DNA of 64,000 nucleotides from an uncultured Lachnospiraceae bacterium (lineage in GTDB: Bacteria; Bacillota; Clostridia; Lachnospirales; Lachnospiraceae): positions 85,907 to 149,906 of the forward strand of contig CAJTUA010000008.1 of assembly GCA_910579615.1 (NCBI GenBank), in the 5' to 3' direction. Positions 9,110 to 17,083 of this stretch are shown here, piece by piece (the stretch's first letter is position 1; the number at the start of each line of letters is the position of its first letter). A model generated the notes under the pieces. The model was not told the origin of the DNA. It did not search any database and saw only the letters and a list, made by a program, of their open reading frames with translations. The translations under genes were made by a program, and so were the position numbers.

Positions 9110-10033
9110 ATGCGGGGGAGAAGAGCCTTGGATGAAAAATTATTTCGGATATTAAAAAAAGTATATTACAAGAAAAGGGATGTAAAAGAGAAAACGGGCG
9201 GCCAAATCCGGATGGAAACAGGCGATACATTTGATTTAAAAACGAATACTACGCATTATTCGACAGAAAACCTGACGCCGGGGGAATCCTTGTATTTACA
9301 GGAAAGCGGGTATCCGGTCAATGATATTGTTTATGACACGCACGATGAGAATATCCGGAAACTGAAGGAAATCCTCCATCACCCCAACCTCTCGCTGCAT
9401 AACCTGCTTTCTGCGTATATTGCCGGGTTCCGAAGCTTTCCGAGAGGGCGGCAGCCGATTCTAAGTTATTTATTTGCGCGCGCGGTGCCCGTCCATGCTT
9501 TTTGTAATTCCAGAAAAGGGGAGGTTTGCGAAATCTGTGCGGTACGCAGGGAATTTTGGCTGGAGAGGGGCGAAGAAATATTCCGGAAATACTGGGGATA
9601 TTCGTGGAACGAGCTTCCATCGGCTTTTTTCCTGGATTTAGAAGAATTTTCTAAATTACAGCCCACAACTCCCACACAGGAGGATTTGCAGATTTTTTTC
9701 TCTCTGATTGATATGATACGGAATGCGCCGGAAAAGGAAACGCCCGGGCAGCTGGAACAAAGAATAAAAAAATCGAAATTGGTTCCAAACTGCGAGAAAT
9801 ACAGGCTGCGGGGACAGCTGATGGCGCTGGCGGAGCTGGGGGTGATGCAAAATCCGTTTATAAAACCGCTGTTTGACGAATTTACAGACTGCAATACCCG
9901 TTATGAGATTGACAGGGAAGTGCCCGGAAGCAGCCGCTCGGATATTGTTTTGCCGTTAAGCGGATGGCGCGGCAAATATGGGATTTGTGAGGAGCGTTTT
10001 TGCGAGCTTTTTGGGGCGTTTCGTGATTTTTAG
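9110..10033 (+). CDS. Unknown protein with a CxxC pair
   Basis: The frame overlaps the end of the hydrolase region and is open to 10033. The start is unclear: ATG 9110 gives 307 aa, while ATG 9212 (METGDTFDLKTN) gives 273 aa and reads more like a natural N-terminus. AFCNSRKGEVCEICAV could bind zinc. The rest is helical and acidic, without membrane segments. I do not recognise the family. Confidence 0.55.
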   Translation: MRGRRALDEKLFRILKKVYYKKRDVKEKTGGQIRMETGDTFDLKTNTTHYSTENLTPGESLYLQESGYPVNDIVYDTHDENIRKLKEILHHPNLSLHNLLSAYIAGFRSFPRGRQPILSYLFARAVPVHAFCNSRKGEVCEICAVRREFWLERGEEIFRKYWGYSWNELPSAFFLDLEEFSKLQPTTPTQEDLQIFFSLIDMIRNAPEKETPGQLEQRIKKSKLVPNCEKYRLRGQLMALAELGVMQNPFIKPLFDEFTDCNTRYEIDREVPGSSRSDIVLPLSGWRGKYGICEERFCELFGAFRDF

Positions 10034-10053
10034 GTTCTGCAGGGGAGGATACG

Positions 10054-10512
10054 ATGATTTCAATTGAAACATTTACGGAAGATAAAATTGACGATGTGAT
10101 GGAATTTGAGGCGGAACTGCGCAGACAGGAGCCGGGAATTTATTTTATGGATGCGGGCGAAGAATACCGGGAGTTGTTAAAGGAAAGCTTTCATGATTCA
10201 AGATATTGCAATGCAATTTCACTGCTGGCTTATAAAAATGGAAACGTCATCGGGAGGATTGATGCGACGCTGATTGGAAGCCGGAGCGATGCGTGCTGCT
10301 GCTCGGCTTATCTTGACTGGATTTGTGTATTGAAGCAGGAAAGACACCAAAGGGCGGCGCAGCTTCTTTTGAAGGAATTGAGAAATATCCTGAAACATAA
10401 AAAAGTGGAAACCTTGATTGCGATTGTGGCGGGCAATGAGGAAGCGCGCCGGTTTTATGCGTCCGTGGAAAATGCATCCATCCACGACGAGGCGATTTGG
10501 ATGGATTTGTAG
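10054..10512 (+). CDS. GNAT acetyltransferase
   Basis: This 152-aa single-domain protein starts MISIETFTEDKIDDVMEFEAEL after CAGGGGAGG. The core strand AYLDWICVLKQERHQRAAQLLL holds the acetyl-CoA loop in degenerate form (RHQRAA where R/QxxGxG/A is usual). EEARRFYASVENASIHDEAIWMDL is the usual C-terminal end with the Tyr. The loss of both loop glycines makes activity uncertain. Confidence 0.75.
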   Translation: MISIETFTEDKIDDVMEFEAELRRQEPGIYFMDAGEEYRELLKESFHDSRYCNAISLLAYKNGNVIGRIDATLIGSRSDACCCSAYLDWICVLKQERHQRAAQLLLKELRNILKHKKVETLIAIVAGNEEARRFYASVENASIHDEAIWMDL

Positions 10513-10551
10513 GGAGGAGAGGGCGGAATACAGAATAAATTAAGGAGGAAA

Positions 10552-10596
10552 ATGATGATGGTGCTCTGCGTTGCAGCGGCTTCATGCAAGGAATGA
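10552..10596 (+). CDS. Possible 14-aa leader peptide before the MFS gene
   Basis: TAAGGAGG lies just upstream of three consecutive ATG codons; the frame encodes MMMVLCVAAASCKE and stops at 10596. Its last four codons overlap the left arm of the hairpin at 10585-10638. A ribosome at the end of this ORF would block hairpin formation, the arrangement of a translational attenuator. Alternatively it is the head of a frameshifted gene, because another frame reads LQRLHARNDGLHEAVLSF...RDILQ through to ~10720. Confidence 0.35.
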   Translation: MMMVLCVAAASCKE

Positions 10597-10646
10597 CGGA
10601 TTGCATGAGGCGGTTTTATCGTTCCGTCATGCCTTGCAGTTTTTTG
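10585..10646 (+). terminator. Long hairpin with T-run; terminator or attenuator
   Basis: Left arm 10585-10600 (TGCAAGGAATGACGGA) pairs with right arm 10623-10638 (TCCGTCATGCCTTGCA), 15 of 16 positions, with a 22-nt loop, and is followed by GTTTTTTG. It ends the upstream acetyltransferase transcript or controls read-through into the MFS gene at 10780. Confidence 0.6.
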
Positions 10647-10779
10647 TGGAAAATTCTGCAGATTTTTTGCAGGAAATCAAAAAACAGGCGGAAAAAAGGA
10701 TGCGGGATATTTTACAGTGATTGTTTTATATTCTGCGGATTTTTGGAATGCCTTCATAAAAAAGAAGGAGCAAGGCAAT

Positions 10780-12126
10780 ATGAAAAATACAATAAAAGAA
10801 TTGAAATTATTTATCATTCTCTGGCTCACCCAGTCTTTTTCGACACTGGGAAGCTCGATGACGGGGTTTGCACTCGTTATCTGGGTGTACAATGGCAGCG
10901 GTTCCGCGCTGAAGACGGCGCTGCTGACAATCTGCTCGTATGCGCCGTATGTGGTGATGAGCATTTTTGCCGGGGCAATCAGCGACAAATGGAACAAGAA
11001 GACGGTTATGCTTGTGTGCGACAGTTTTGCAGCGCTATGCACGGTTGCCGTGTTTGCACTTTTAAAATCTGGAAATTTGCAGGTGCAGCATCTTTACATC
11101 CTCAATGCGCTGAACGGGCTGATGAACACCATTCAGCAGCCCGCGTCCGATGTGGCGGTTACGCTTCTGACACCGGAGAAATATTACCAGAAGACAAGCG
11201 GGATGCGCTCGCTTTCCAATTCGCTTGTGACAATCCTGACCCCGGTTTTTGCCGCGGCGGTCGTGGCGTTTGCAGGGATTGAGGCGGTGATTGCGTTTGA
11301 TTTGTTTACGTTTTCGGCGGCGTTTTTATCGCTTTTGTTTTTGATTCCGCTTCCGCAGGCAGCAGGCGGAAAGGCAAAAGAACTGGCAGGCGGGAAGAAG
11401 GAAGATGTGGATGAAAAGCAAAGTGGAGAGGAAGAGGCAGGCAGGAAGCCGGACGAGGGCCTTTGGCAGACGGCCAGAGCCGGGATAGATTATCTGAGGG
11501 CAAACAAGGGGATTTTATGGCTGATGCTGTTTCTGGCGGCAATCAATTTTGTTGCATCTGTTTATGAGGCAGCACTGCCGGCGATGATTTTGTCAAAGGA
11601 AAATGAGAAAGTACTCGGTGCGGTAAATACCTGCGTGGGGATTGCGACACTTGCAGGAAGCGTGGCGGCAACATTTCTGAAAGCGCCAAAAAGCAGAGTG
11701 CGGGTGATTTGCAACTGCCTGCTGTTTTCGATGTGTACGGAGAATTTTATGCTTGCATTCGGGAAAACTCCGGTACTCTGGTGCATTGGCGCGCTGCTTG
11801 GCTGGCTCTTTATTCCGCTTATGAATGCGAATATGGATGTGGTTTTCCGCATGACCATCCCGGTAAAAATGCAGGGGCGCGTGTATTCGGTGAGGAATAC
11901 ATTGCAGTTTTTTACGATTCCGCTTGGATATTTTTGCGGCGGTCTGTTGGTGGACAGGGTATTTGAACCATGGATGGCAGCAGTGCCGCAGAATGGGATT
12001 TTGGCGGCGCTCTTTGGCAGTGGGAAAGGTTCGGGCGCGGCGTTCCTGTTTTTTGTGGCGGGAATTGCAGGCATGGCAGTTTGCCTGATTTTCCGGCGGG
12101 TGAAGTATATTCGGGAAATGTGGTAA
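10780..12126 (+). CDS. MFS exporter of the macrolide-efflux (Mef-like) group
   Basis: ATG 10780 is chosen for its AAGAAGGAGC site, giving 448 aa with about 12 hydrophobic segments and a central charged loop (about residues 210-240, rich in Lys/Glu). The N-terminal half reads FIILWLTQSFSTLGSSMTGFALVIWVY and GAISDKWNKKTVMLVCD, the motif A loop between helices 2 and 3. This is the layout of MefA/MFS_3 drug exporters in the membrane. Substrate is unproven. The upstream hairpin and short ORF suggest attenuation control. Confidence 0.8.
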   Translation: MKNTIKELKLFIILWLTQSFSTLGSSMTGFALVIWVYNGSGSALKTALLTICSYAPYVVMSIFAGAISDKWNKKTVMLVCDSFAALCTVAVFALLKSGNLQVQHLYILNALNGLMNTIQQPASDVAVTLLTPEKYYQKTSGMRSLSNSLVTILTPVFAAAVVAFAGIEAVIAFDLFTFSAAFLSLLFLIPLPQAAGGKAKELAGGKKEDVDEKQSGEEEAGRKPDEGLWQTARAGIDYLRANKGILWLMLFLAAINFVASVYEAALPAMILSKENEKVLGAVNTCVGIATLAGSVAATFLKAPKSRVRVICNCLLFSMCTENFMLAFGKTPVLWCIGALLGWLFIPLMNANMDVVFRMTIPVKMQGRVYSVRNTLQFFTIPLGYFCGGLLVDRVFEPWMAAVPQNGILAALFGSGKGSGAAFLFFVAGIAGMAVCLIFRRVKYIREMW

Positions 12127-12174
12127 GAAGAAAGATATATTTGGTTAGGGTCTGGGCAGGTTTTCGGGTAGCAG

Positions 12175-12428
12175 GCCGAAAAAGAAAAAATCGCAGAATT
12201 GGCTGATGCCGGAAAGGGAGGTTTTGAATGGGAAAATGCCAGAAAAGCAAAGGAATCGGAGGCTTTGAGAAATTTCTTGCCGCATAGAAAAACGAGCTTT
12301 GCCTGTCAGAATTTATTTTTGAGGATTTCGAGAAGGAAGCAATTCTGGCGTATCGGAAAATCGCTTCACCGCGCACAGAGGAAAAGGATGATTTTTCAAA
12401 GCTTTTTCATATCAGAAGGAGGGAATAA
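12175..12428 (+). pseudogene. Decayed gene remnant, two frames
   Basis: One frame reads EKIAELADAGKGGFEWENARKAK... and, after a shift, another reads EFIFEDFEKEAILAYRKIAS...KDDFSKLFHIRRRE to a stop at 12428. Both look like former coding sequence. The family is not recognised. The piece ends one base before the next gene's start codon. Confidence 0.35.
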
Positions 12429-12429
12429 G

Positions 12430-13503
12430 ATGCAAAAATGTAATAATTTTACCGTTCGGCGGCTGACCATACCGGAACTTCCAACACTGACCGAACTATA
12501 CCATTATAAAGATACCGCCCGAATGATTCAGGAAACGACGAAGTTTATGGAGCAGGGGGTGGAAGATATTTTTGTACTGTACCGGGAGCGGGAACTGCTC
12601 GGCGAAATACATATCGCTTACTGCAGCACGGATGAGCGGGAGGCGGTGCTGGGGAAGCGGGCGTATCTTTATGCGTACCGGGTGAAAAAGGGGCGGCAGA
12701 ACAAAGGGCTTGGCAGCTTTCTGCTTCGCCGGGTGCTCTGTGAGCTGGAGAAAGATGGCTACACGGAATTTACCATCGGCGTGGAGGATGACAATGAACG
12801 TGCGAAACATATTTATGAGAAGGCGGGCTTTCGGGAGGTGCTTGCGCGCAAACAGGGGCGCGATGATGAGGAAAGCGAGCCGTATGAGTATAATCTGCTT
12901 TTGCGCAGGAAGCCATCCTGCCGCGATTTCATTTTTGTGACCGGGGCGAGCGGCATCGGGAAATCCACGCTCTGCCGCAGGCTGTACGGACATTACCGGA
13001 CGGCGTACATGGAACAGAACCATGCGCCGGAGTTTGAGAGTATGGACGGGCAGGAAAATGTGAGCGGCATCGAGGAGGAGGAGGCGTGCTGGAAATGGTT
13101 TGTTTCGTCCTTAAAATGCTATCATGAAATGGGATTTTGCAATATTATCGGCTGCGATATGGATGATTTGAGAACAAGGGATATTCCGGAGGAGTTCTGC
13201 GGGTATGATTTTATCATTCTGCGCCTTGTGTGCAGCGATTATCAGCAGAATTACGAGCAGATGAAAAACCGCGGCGAGGGGCTGATTGATTTTGAACTGC
13301 TGAAGAATATGTCGGAAAAAATTGGAAACCGGCCGCCGATGGTGAATGAGTATGTAATTGATGTGGCAGGGAAAACGCCAGAAGAGGTGTGCGAGGAGGC
13401 GGTGAAGCGGATTGATACGGCACAAACCTTCCGGGAATACGAGTATGAAAAGCAGCCGCGGGAGCTGTTTTATTCGTGGGTATTCGCAAATGAACTGCGG
13501 TGA
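12430..13503 (+). CDS. GNAT acetyltransferase fused to P-loop kinase-like domain
   Basis: The start at 12430 is preceded by AAGGAGGG. Of 357 aa, residues 1-155 form a GNAT domain (KGRQNKGLGSFLLRRVL acetyl-CoA loop; NERAKHIYEKAGF). Residues ~165-340 begin FIFVTGASGIGKSTLCRRLYG, a Walker A motif, and continue with NIIGCDMDDLRTRDIP and RLVCSDYQQNYEQMKNRGEGL. These resemble a nucleotide/shikimate-kinase-like P-loop protein. Having both in one chain suggests a bifunctional modifying enzyme, comparable only in principle with AAC-APH fusions. Cytoplasmic; substrate unknown. Confidence 0.75.
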   Translation: MQKCNNFTVRRLTIPELPTLTELYHYKDTARMIQETTKFMEQGVEDIFVLYRERELLGEIHIAYCSTDEREAVLGKRAYLYAYRVKKGRQNKGLGSFLLRRVLCELEKDGYTEFTIGVEDDNERAKHIYEKAGFREVLARKQGRDDEESEPYEYNLLLRRKPSCRDFIFVTGASGIGKSTLCRRLYGHYRTAYMEQNHAPEFESMDGQENVSGIEEEEACWKWFVSSLKCYHEMGFCNIIGCDMDDLRTRDIPEEFCGYDFIILRLVCSDYQQNYEQMKNRGEGLIDFELLKNMSEKIGNRPPMVNEYVIDVAGKTPEEVCEEAVKRIDTAQTFREYEYEKQPRELFYSWVFANELR

Positions 13504-13621
13504 GGATGAAGCGATTCCGGCGGGAAATTGGGATAGCACAGGAAAGGGAATGAAAAATGGAGATTGCCGGAAAAAGCAGATAGAATAGAGATGGACTAAA
13601 TATTCGAAAAGGAGGCTTACG

Positions 13622-14185
13622 ATGGCAGAATTAAAAAATTTTCTGGACGCGGACGGCAGGCTGGTTCAGTTTCCGGCAAAACGGAAGATGAAATTGGAGG
13701 CGTTTGCGTATCTGGCAGAAAAGTTTGAGGCAGGAAGAAAATATACGGAGAAGGAAGTCAATGAGCTGCTGCTTTCCTGGCACACATTCCATGACCCGGC
13801 AACGCTGCGGCGGGAATTATACAATGCCCGGTTCCTTGGGCGCGATGCGGGCGGGGCGGGAACCGGTGACAAGTATTCTGGCTTTCTTGTGCTGAAAGAG
13901 ACAAGCCCGTACACAGCGGAAATCTATGTGATGGGGGTTTTGCCGGAACAGCACCGCAGGGGGATTGGCAGGAAACTATACCATGCGCTTGAAAATTACG
14001 CGAAAGAAAAAAAGTATTCTTATTTGCAGGTCAAAACGGTGCAGAGCGGGCACTATGCCGAATACGACCGCACGAATGAATTTTACCAGGCGATGGGGTT
14101 TCGGGAGTTTGAATGTCTGCCATCCTTGTGGGATGAGTGGAATCCATGTCAGGTTTATGTGAAATATATTGAACCAAAAGGGTAA
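13622..14185 (+). CDS. DUF2087-GNAT fusion protein
   Basis: Residues 1-72 (FLDADGRLVQFPAKRKMK...YTEKEVNELLLSWHTF...LRRELYNARFLGR) are a DUF2087 domain, a small winged-helix-like unit often attached to regulators. Residues ~80-187 are a GNAT core with PEQHRRGIGRKLYHALENYA and YDRTNEFYQAMGFREFE. The usual first two GNAT strands are missing at the junction, so the acetyltransferase may be reduced. AAAAGGAGG precedes the start. Confidence 0.75.
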   Translation: MAELKNFLDADGRLVQFPAKRKMKLEAFAYLAEKFEAGRKYTEKEVNELLLSWHTFHDPATLRRELYNARFLGRDAGGAGTGDKYSGFLVLKETSPYTAEIYVMGVLPEQHRRGIGRKLYHALENYAKEKKYSYLQVKTVQSGHYAEYDRTNEFYQAMGFREFECLPSLWDEWNPCQVYVKYIEPKG

Positions 14186-14242
14186 AGTGTATACAAAGGA
14201 GCAAAACGTTTGCAAATTTGATGGGTACAGGCGACAAATGCT

Positions 14243-14271
14243 TTGCAATATACAGAATACTGTGGTAAAAT
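14243..14271 (+). promoter_or_regulatory. Sigma-A promoter for 14322 gene
   Basis: TTGCAA at 14243 and TAAAAT at 14266 are separated by 17 bases, 50 bases before the start codon at 14322. Confidence 0.55.
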
Positions 14272-14321
14272 ATAACAGGTGGAATGAAAGAACAAAACAA
14301 GAAAGGGAAGGGACCATTACG

Positions 14322-15413
14322 ATGAATAAAAAATTGATGGAATTCCTGTGTGAAGAAACGGACTGGGAAGCGGTAAATAACGAGGAGCTTCTGCATGAAC
14401 TGCCGGAGTTTGACGCGGAGGTTGATGCGGCAGTAAATGAGGGCAGGATTGGCGCGTTCACAAAAGAATTGAGCGAGCATCTGGGTGAGATGGATATCTA
14501 TAAAGCCAGTTTGGTAACAGGTTTTATCGGTTCTGTCCGTGAGAAGGAGGAAGACACCTCTGCCGGGGAGGACATTTTAAAATTTTTTGCGGGCTGCTGT
14601 GTGAGGCTCTGCGAAATGTTCCAGAGCTCAAGGGTTGCCGAAGGATACCCGCAGCTTGGGGATGAGAGGCTTCTATTTGATAGAAATAAGAACTGGGTGA
14701 GGGCATATTATGGATTCGATATTCTTTGCAATGCTGTTATGGCGTTCCTTTCAAGGGATGCCGCCCTTCGAAAAAGGCTGCTGACCATTGGGATATCCGG
14801 TGAAATAAAATATTTGTGCGATGAGACGGCTCCGAGCCCATATCTTGAAACGATATCCCATATCAAAGTTATGCAGAATACCTGTGGCGTGAGAAAGCTC
14901 GTTGTGCTTTGGCCGGAAAAGAAAAAAGGTTTTTATGCTACGGCGAATGACCTGAGCAACTGCGCCCATCTGCTGTTTTTGCTGGAAGAGCAGATGCATA
15001 AGACCTTCGGCGAGGAGTATGATATGGCGGAATTTTGTGCCAGTGATTTCATGGTGCGTCTGTCGCACGGGGAATATCTGGATGAGTGCTGGGATGACTA
15101 TTATGAACCCCATTTCATGGAATGTGATTACGTCACGGCAAGACATGATGTAATGGAAAAGGACGATATTATGTCGCTGATTTGGGGGGAGGCACCACCG
15201 GACGATATACGCGGGGTGGACGACCGGGGGATAATTGTTCTTTGGAGAGATGGGATAAACCGCAGTTTTTCCCCGCAGAATCTCGTGGTTTTCCACGAAG
15301 CGTTGAGGCCTTTTGTGAAAATTGACCGGGAGCTTACCGATGAGGAATACACGGCATGGATTCAGAAGATAAGGGAAAAAATAAATAGCACACGCAGGCA
15401 GGGAGGCTATTAA
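14322..15413 (+). CDS. Unknown acidic protein
   Basis: The start at 14322 has GAAAGGGAAGGG upstream and its own promoter. The 363-aa product has no signal peptide or membrane segment and is acidic overall. Notable stretches are EFDAEVDAAVNEGRIGAFTKEL, KLVVLWPEKKKGFYATANDL and HDVMEKDDIMSLIWGEAPPDDIRG. No known motif is seen. It may be a lone accessory gene of the same kind as 4200-5012. Confidence 0.6.
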   Translation: MNKKLMEFLCEETDWEAVNNEELLHELPEFDAEVDAAVNEGRIGAFTKELSEHLGEMDIYKASLVTGFIGSVREKEEDTSAGEDILKFFAGCCVRLCEMFQSSRVAEGYPQLGDERLLFDRNKNWVRAYYGFDILCNAVMAFLSRDAALRKRLLTIGISGEIKYLCDETAPSPYLETISHIKVMQNTCGVRKLVVLWPEKKKGFYATANDLSNCAHLLFLLEEQMHKTFGEEYDMAEFCASDFMVRLSHGEYLDECWDDYYEPHFMECDYVTARHDVMEKDDIMSLIWGEAPPDDIRGVDDRGIIVLWRDGINRSFSPQNLVVFHEALRPFVKIDRELTDEEYTAWIQKIREKINSTRRQGGY

Positions 15414-15450
15414 ACGAAAAAATTTATTTTGTGCACGGGAGGTGCAATTT

Positions 15451-15603
15451 ATGGGGAAAAAGAAAAAAGATTATGGTGTTTTTGACCAGATGGCGTCAAA
15501 AAAGAACAGCATTCCGTTTGCAAACGCAAAGGCGGGCAATAAATACCAGGCACAGGCAGCGCCGAAAAAAATGGTGCAGCAGCGCAGGATGGGGGCAAAG
15601 TAG
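15451..15603 (+). CDS. Small basic protein, 50 aa
   Basis: CGGGAGGTGC precedes ATG 15451. The product (MGKKKKDYGVFDQMASKKNS...KKMVQQRRMGAK) is strongly basic and low in hydrophobic residues, so it may bind nucleic acid. It sits 23 bases before the tldD start and may be the first gene of that transcript. No family is recognised. Confidence 0.5.
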   Translation: MGKKKKDYGVFDQMASKKNSIPFANAKAGNKYQAQAAPKKMVQQRRMGAK

Positions 15604-15626
15604 ATAGACGGATGTCAGGAGGGAAC

Positions 15627-17057
15627 ATGAAAGTAAAACAGAGTGAATATTTAAAGGAGATTAAGCCAGTGCTTGTAAAGCTGCGTGACCGGCTGCTTGC
15701 GGAATTCCCGTATGCATCGCTGTTGGCGCAGGACTCTACAGCGAAAAATTACAGTGTCTCAAAGACAAGCACGTCGGTTCAGATGGACGGGCGGCTGACC
15801 GGGCGTGGGTTTGTGGCGAAGGTTTACGATGGGACGAGCTATGCGGAATATTCGTTTAACGAGCTCTCGGAAGAAAAAATCGAGGAGATTGTGACGGCAG
15901 TCAAGGGCGGGCTGATGCCGATGTCCGGGCATTTGCCAGAAGGCGTAAAGAAGAGCAGCTATGCGATGATTGCGGACGAGCCGTTGGTATTTGCGGACAG
16001 TACGGAGTATGAGCTTGACCCGGAGGAGTACGGGGATGAGAAAATTATTGAGCAGCTGACAAAATTCAGTGGGGCAGGCCGTGCTTACAATGAAAAAATA
16101 TTGGACTGCCGTGCGTTTTGCAGTTACCAGAAGTACAGCAAGCTCTTCCTTTCTAGAAACCGCGATATGGAGCAGAATGTGCTCTGGATGTGCGGTGGCC
16201 TGACCACAATGGCAACGCGCGGCGAGGAGGTCAAGGACAGCTACAAAGGATTTTCGGTGCTTGGCGGTGCGGAGCTGTTAAAAGAAATCGGGGAAAATGT
16301 CAGCAAAGTAGCGCAGACGACGCTCGATTTGCTTTCAAGTGAGCCGATTCCGCCGGGCGAGTATGAATGTATCTGTGAACCGGGTGTTACGGGTATGATT
16401 GTGCACGAGGCGTTCGGGCATGGCGTGGAAATGGATATGTTTGTGAAAAACCGTGCGCTGGCAAAGCAATATGTAGGAAAACCTGTGGCTTCCGACTTGG
16501 TCAATATGCATGACGGCGCGGGCGCGGCGAAGGAAGTGGCTTCGTATTTCTTTGATGATGAAGGGGTGCCGGCACATGATACGCTGATTATCGACCATGG
16601 GATTTTAAAAGCGGGCATCAGTGATGCGCAGTCGGCAATGCACCTTGGCACGGAGCCAACCGGAAACGGGAGGCGCGAAAATTATGAGCGCAAAGCATAC
16701 ACGCGTATGACAAATACATATTTTGAAGCGGGCAATGACAAGGTCGAGGACATGATTGCGTCCATCTCCTATGGTTTCTTGCTGCAGAATGCCTCAAGCG
16801 GCATGGAAGACCCGAAAAACTGGGGAATCCAGTGCATGGTAGACATTGCGCGCGAGATTAAGGACGGGAAACTGACCGGAAAAATTTATTCGCCGATTGT
16901 GCTGACAGGCTACGTGCCGGATTTGTTAAAATCAATCAGTATGATTTCGGATACCTGTGAGCTTGGCGGCAGTGGCTTCTGCGGTAAGGGCTATAAGGAG
17001 TGGGTGAAGGTATCGGATGGTGGCCCATATATTAAGGCAAGGATAAGGCTTGGCTAG
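15627..17057 (+). CDS. tldD: TldD-family metalloprotease subunit
   Basis: The start at 15627 is chosen because CAGGAGGG directly precedes it; 476 aa. The metal-binding HExxxH motif appears as HEAFGHGVEMD near residue 255, with downstream Cys and GSGFCGKGYKEWVKVSDGGP near the C-terminus. TldD pairs with TldE to make a cytoplasmic zinc protease that unfolds and degrades peptides and matures microcins. The partner gene follows after 26 bp. Confidence 0.9.
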   Translation: MKVKQSEYLKEIKPVLVKLRDRLLAEFPYASLLAQDSTAKNYSVSKTSTSVQMDGRLTGRGFVAKVYDGTSYAEYSFNELSEEKIEEIVTAVKGGLMPMSGHLPEGVKKSSYAMIADEPLVFADSTEYELDPEEYGDEKIIEQLTKFSGAGRAYNEKILDCRAFCSYQKYSKLFLSRNRDMEQNVLWMCGGLTTMATRGEEVKDSYKGFSVLGGAELLKEIGENVSKVAQTTLDLLSSEPIPPGEYECICEPGVTGMIVHEAFGHGVEMDMFVKNRALAKQYVGKPVASDLVNMHDGAGAAKEVASYFFDDEGVPAHDTLIIDHGILKAGISDAQSAMHLGTEPTGNGRRENYERKAYTRMTNTYFEAGNDKVEDMIASISYGFLLQNASSGMEDPKNWGIQCMVDIAREIKDGKLTGKIYSPIVLTGYVPDLLKSISMISDTCELGGSGFCGKGYKEWVKVSDGGPYIKARIRLG

Positions 17058-17083
17058 GATGCATGAAAGGAAGGTTTGATTAC

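Noticed and set aside
12496..13023. Long minus-strand open frame opposite the GNAT-kinase gene.
   Set aside because: It has no ribosome site or promoter and its composition is that of an antisense shadow; the plus frame has clear domains.
1..15413. Integron or CRISPR array.
   Set aside because: No regularly spaced repeats, no attC-like imperfect palindromes in series, and no integrase or cas gene were seen.
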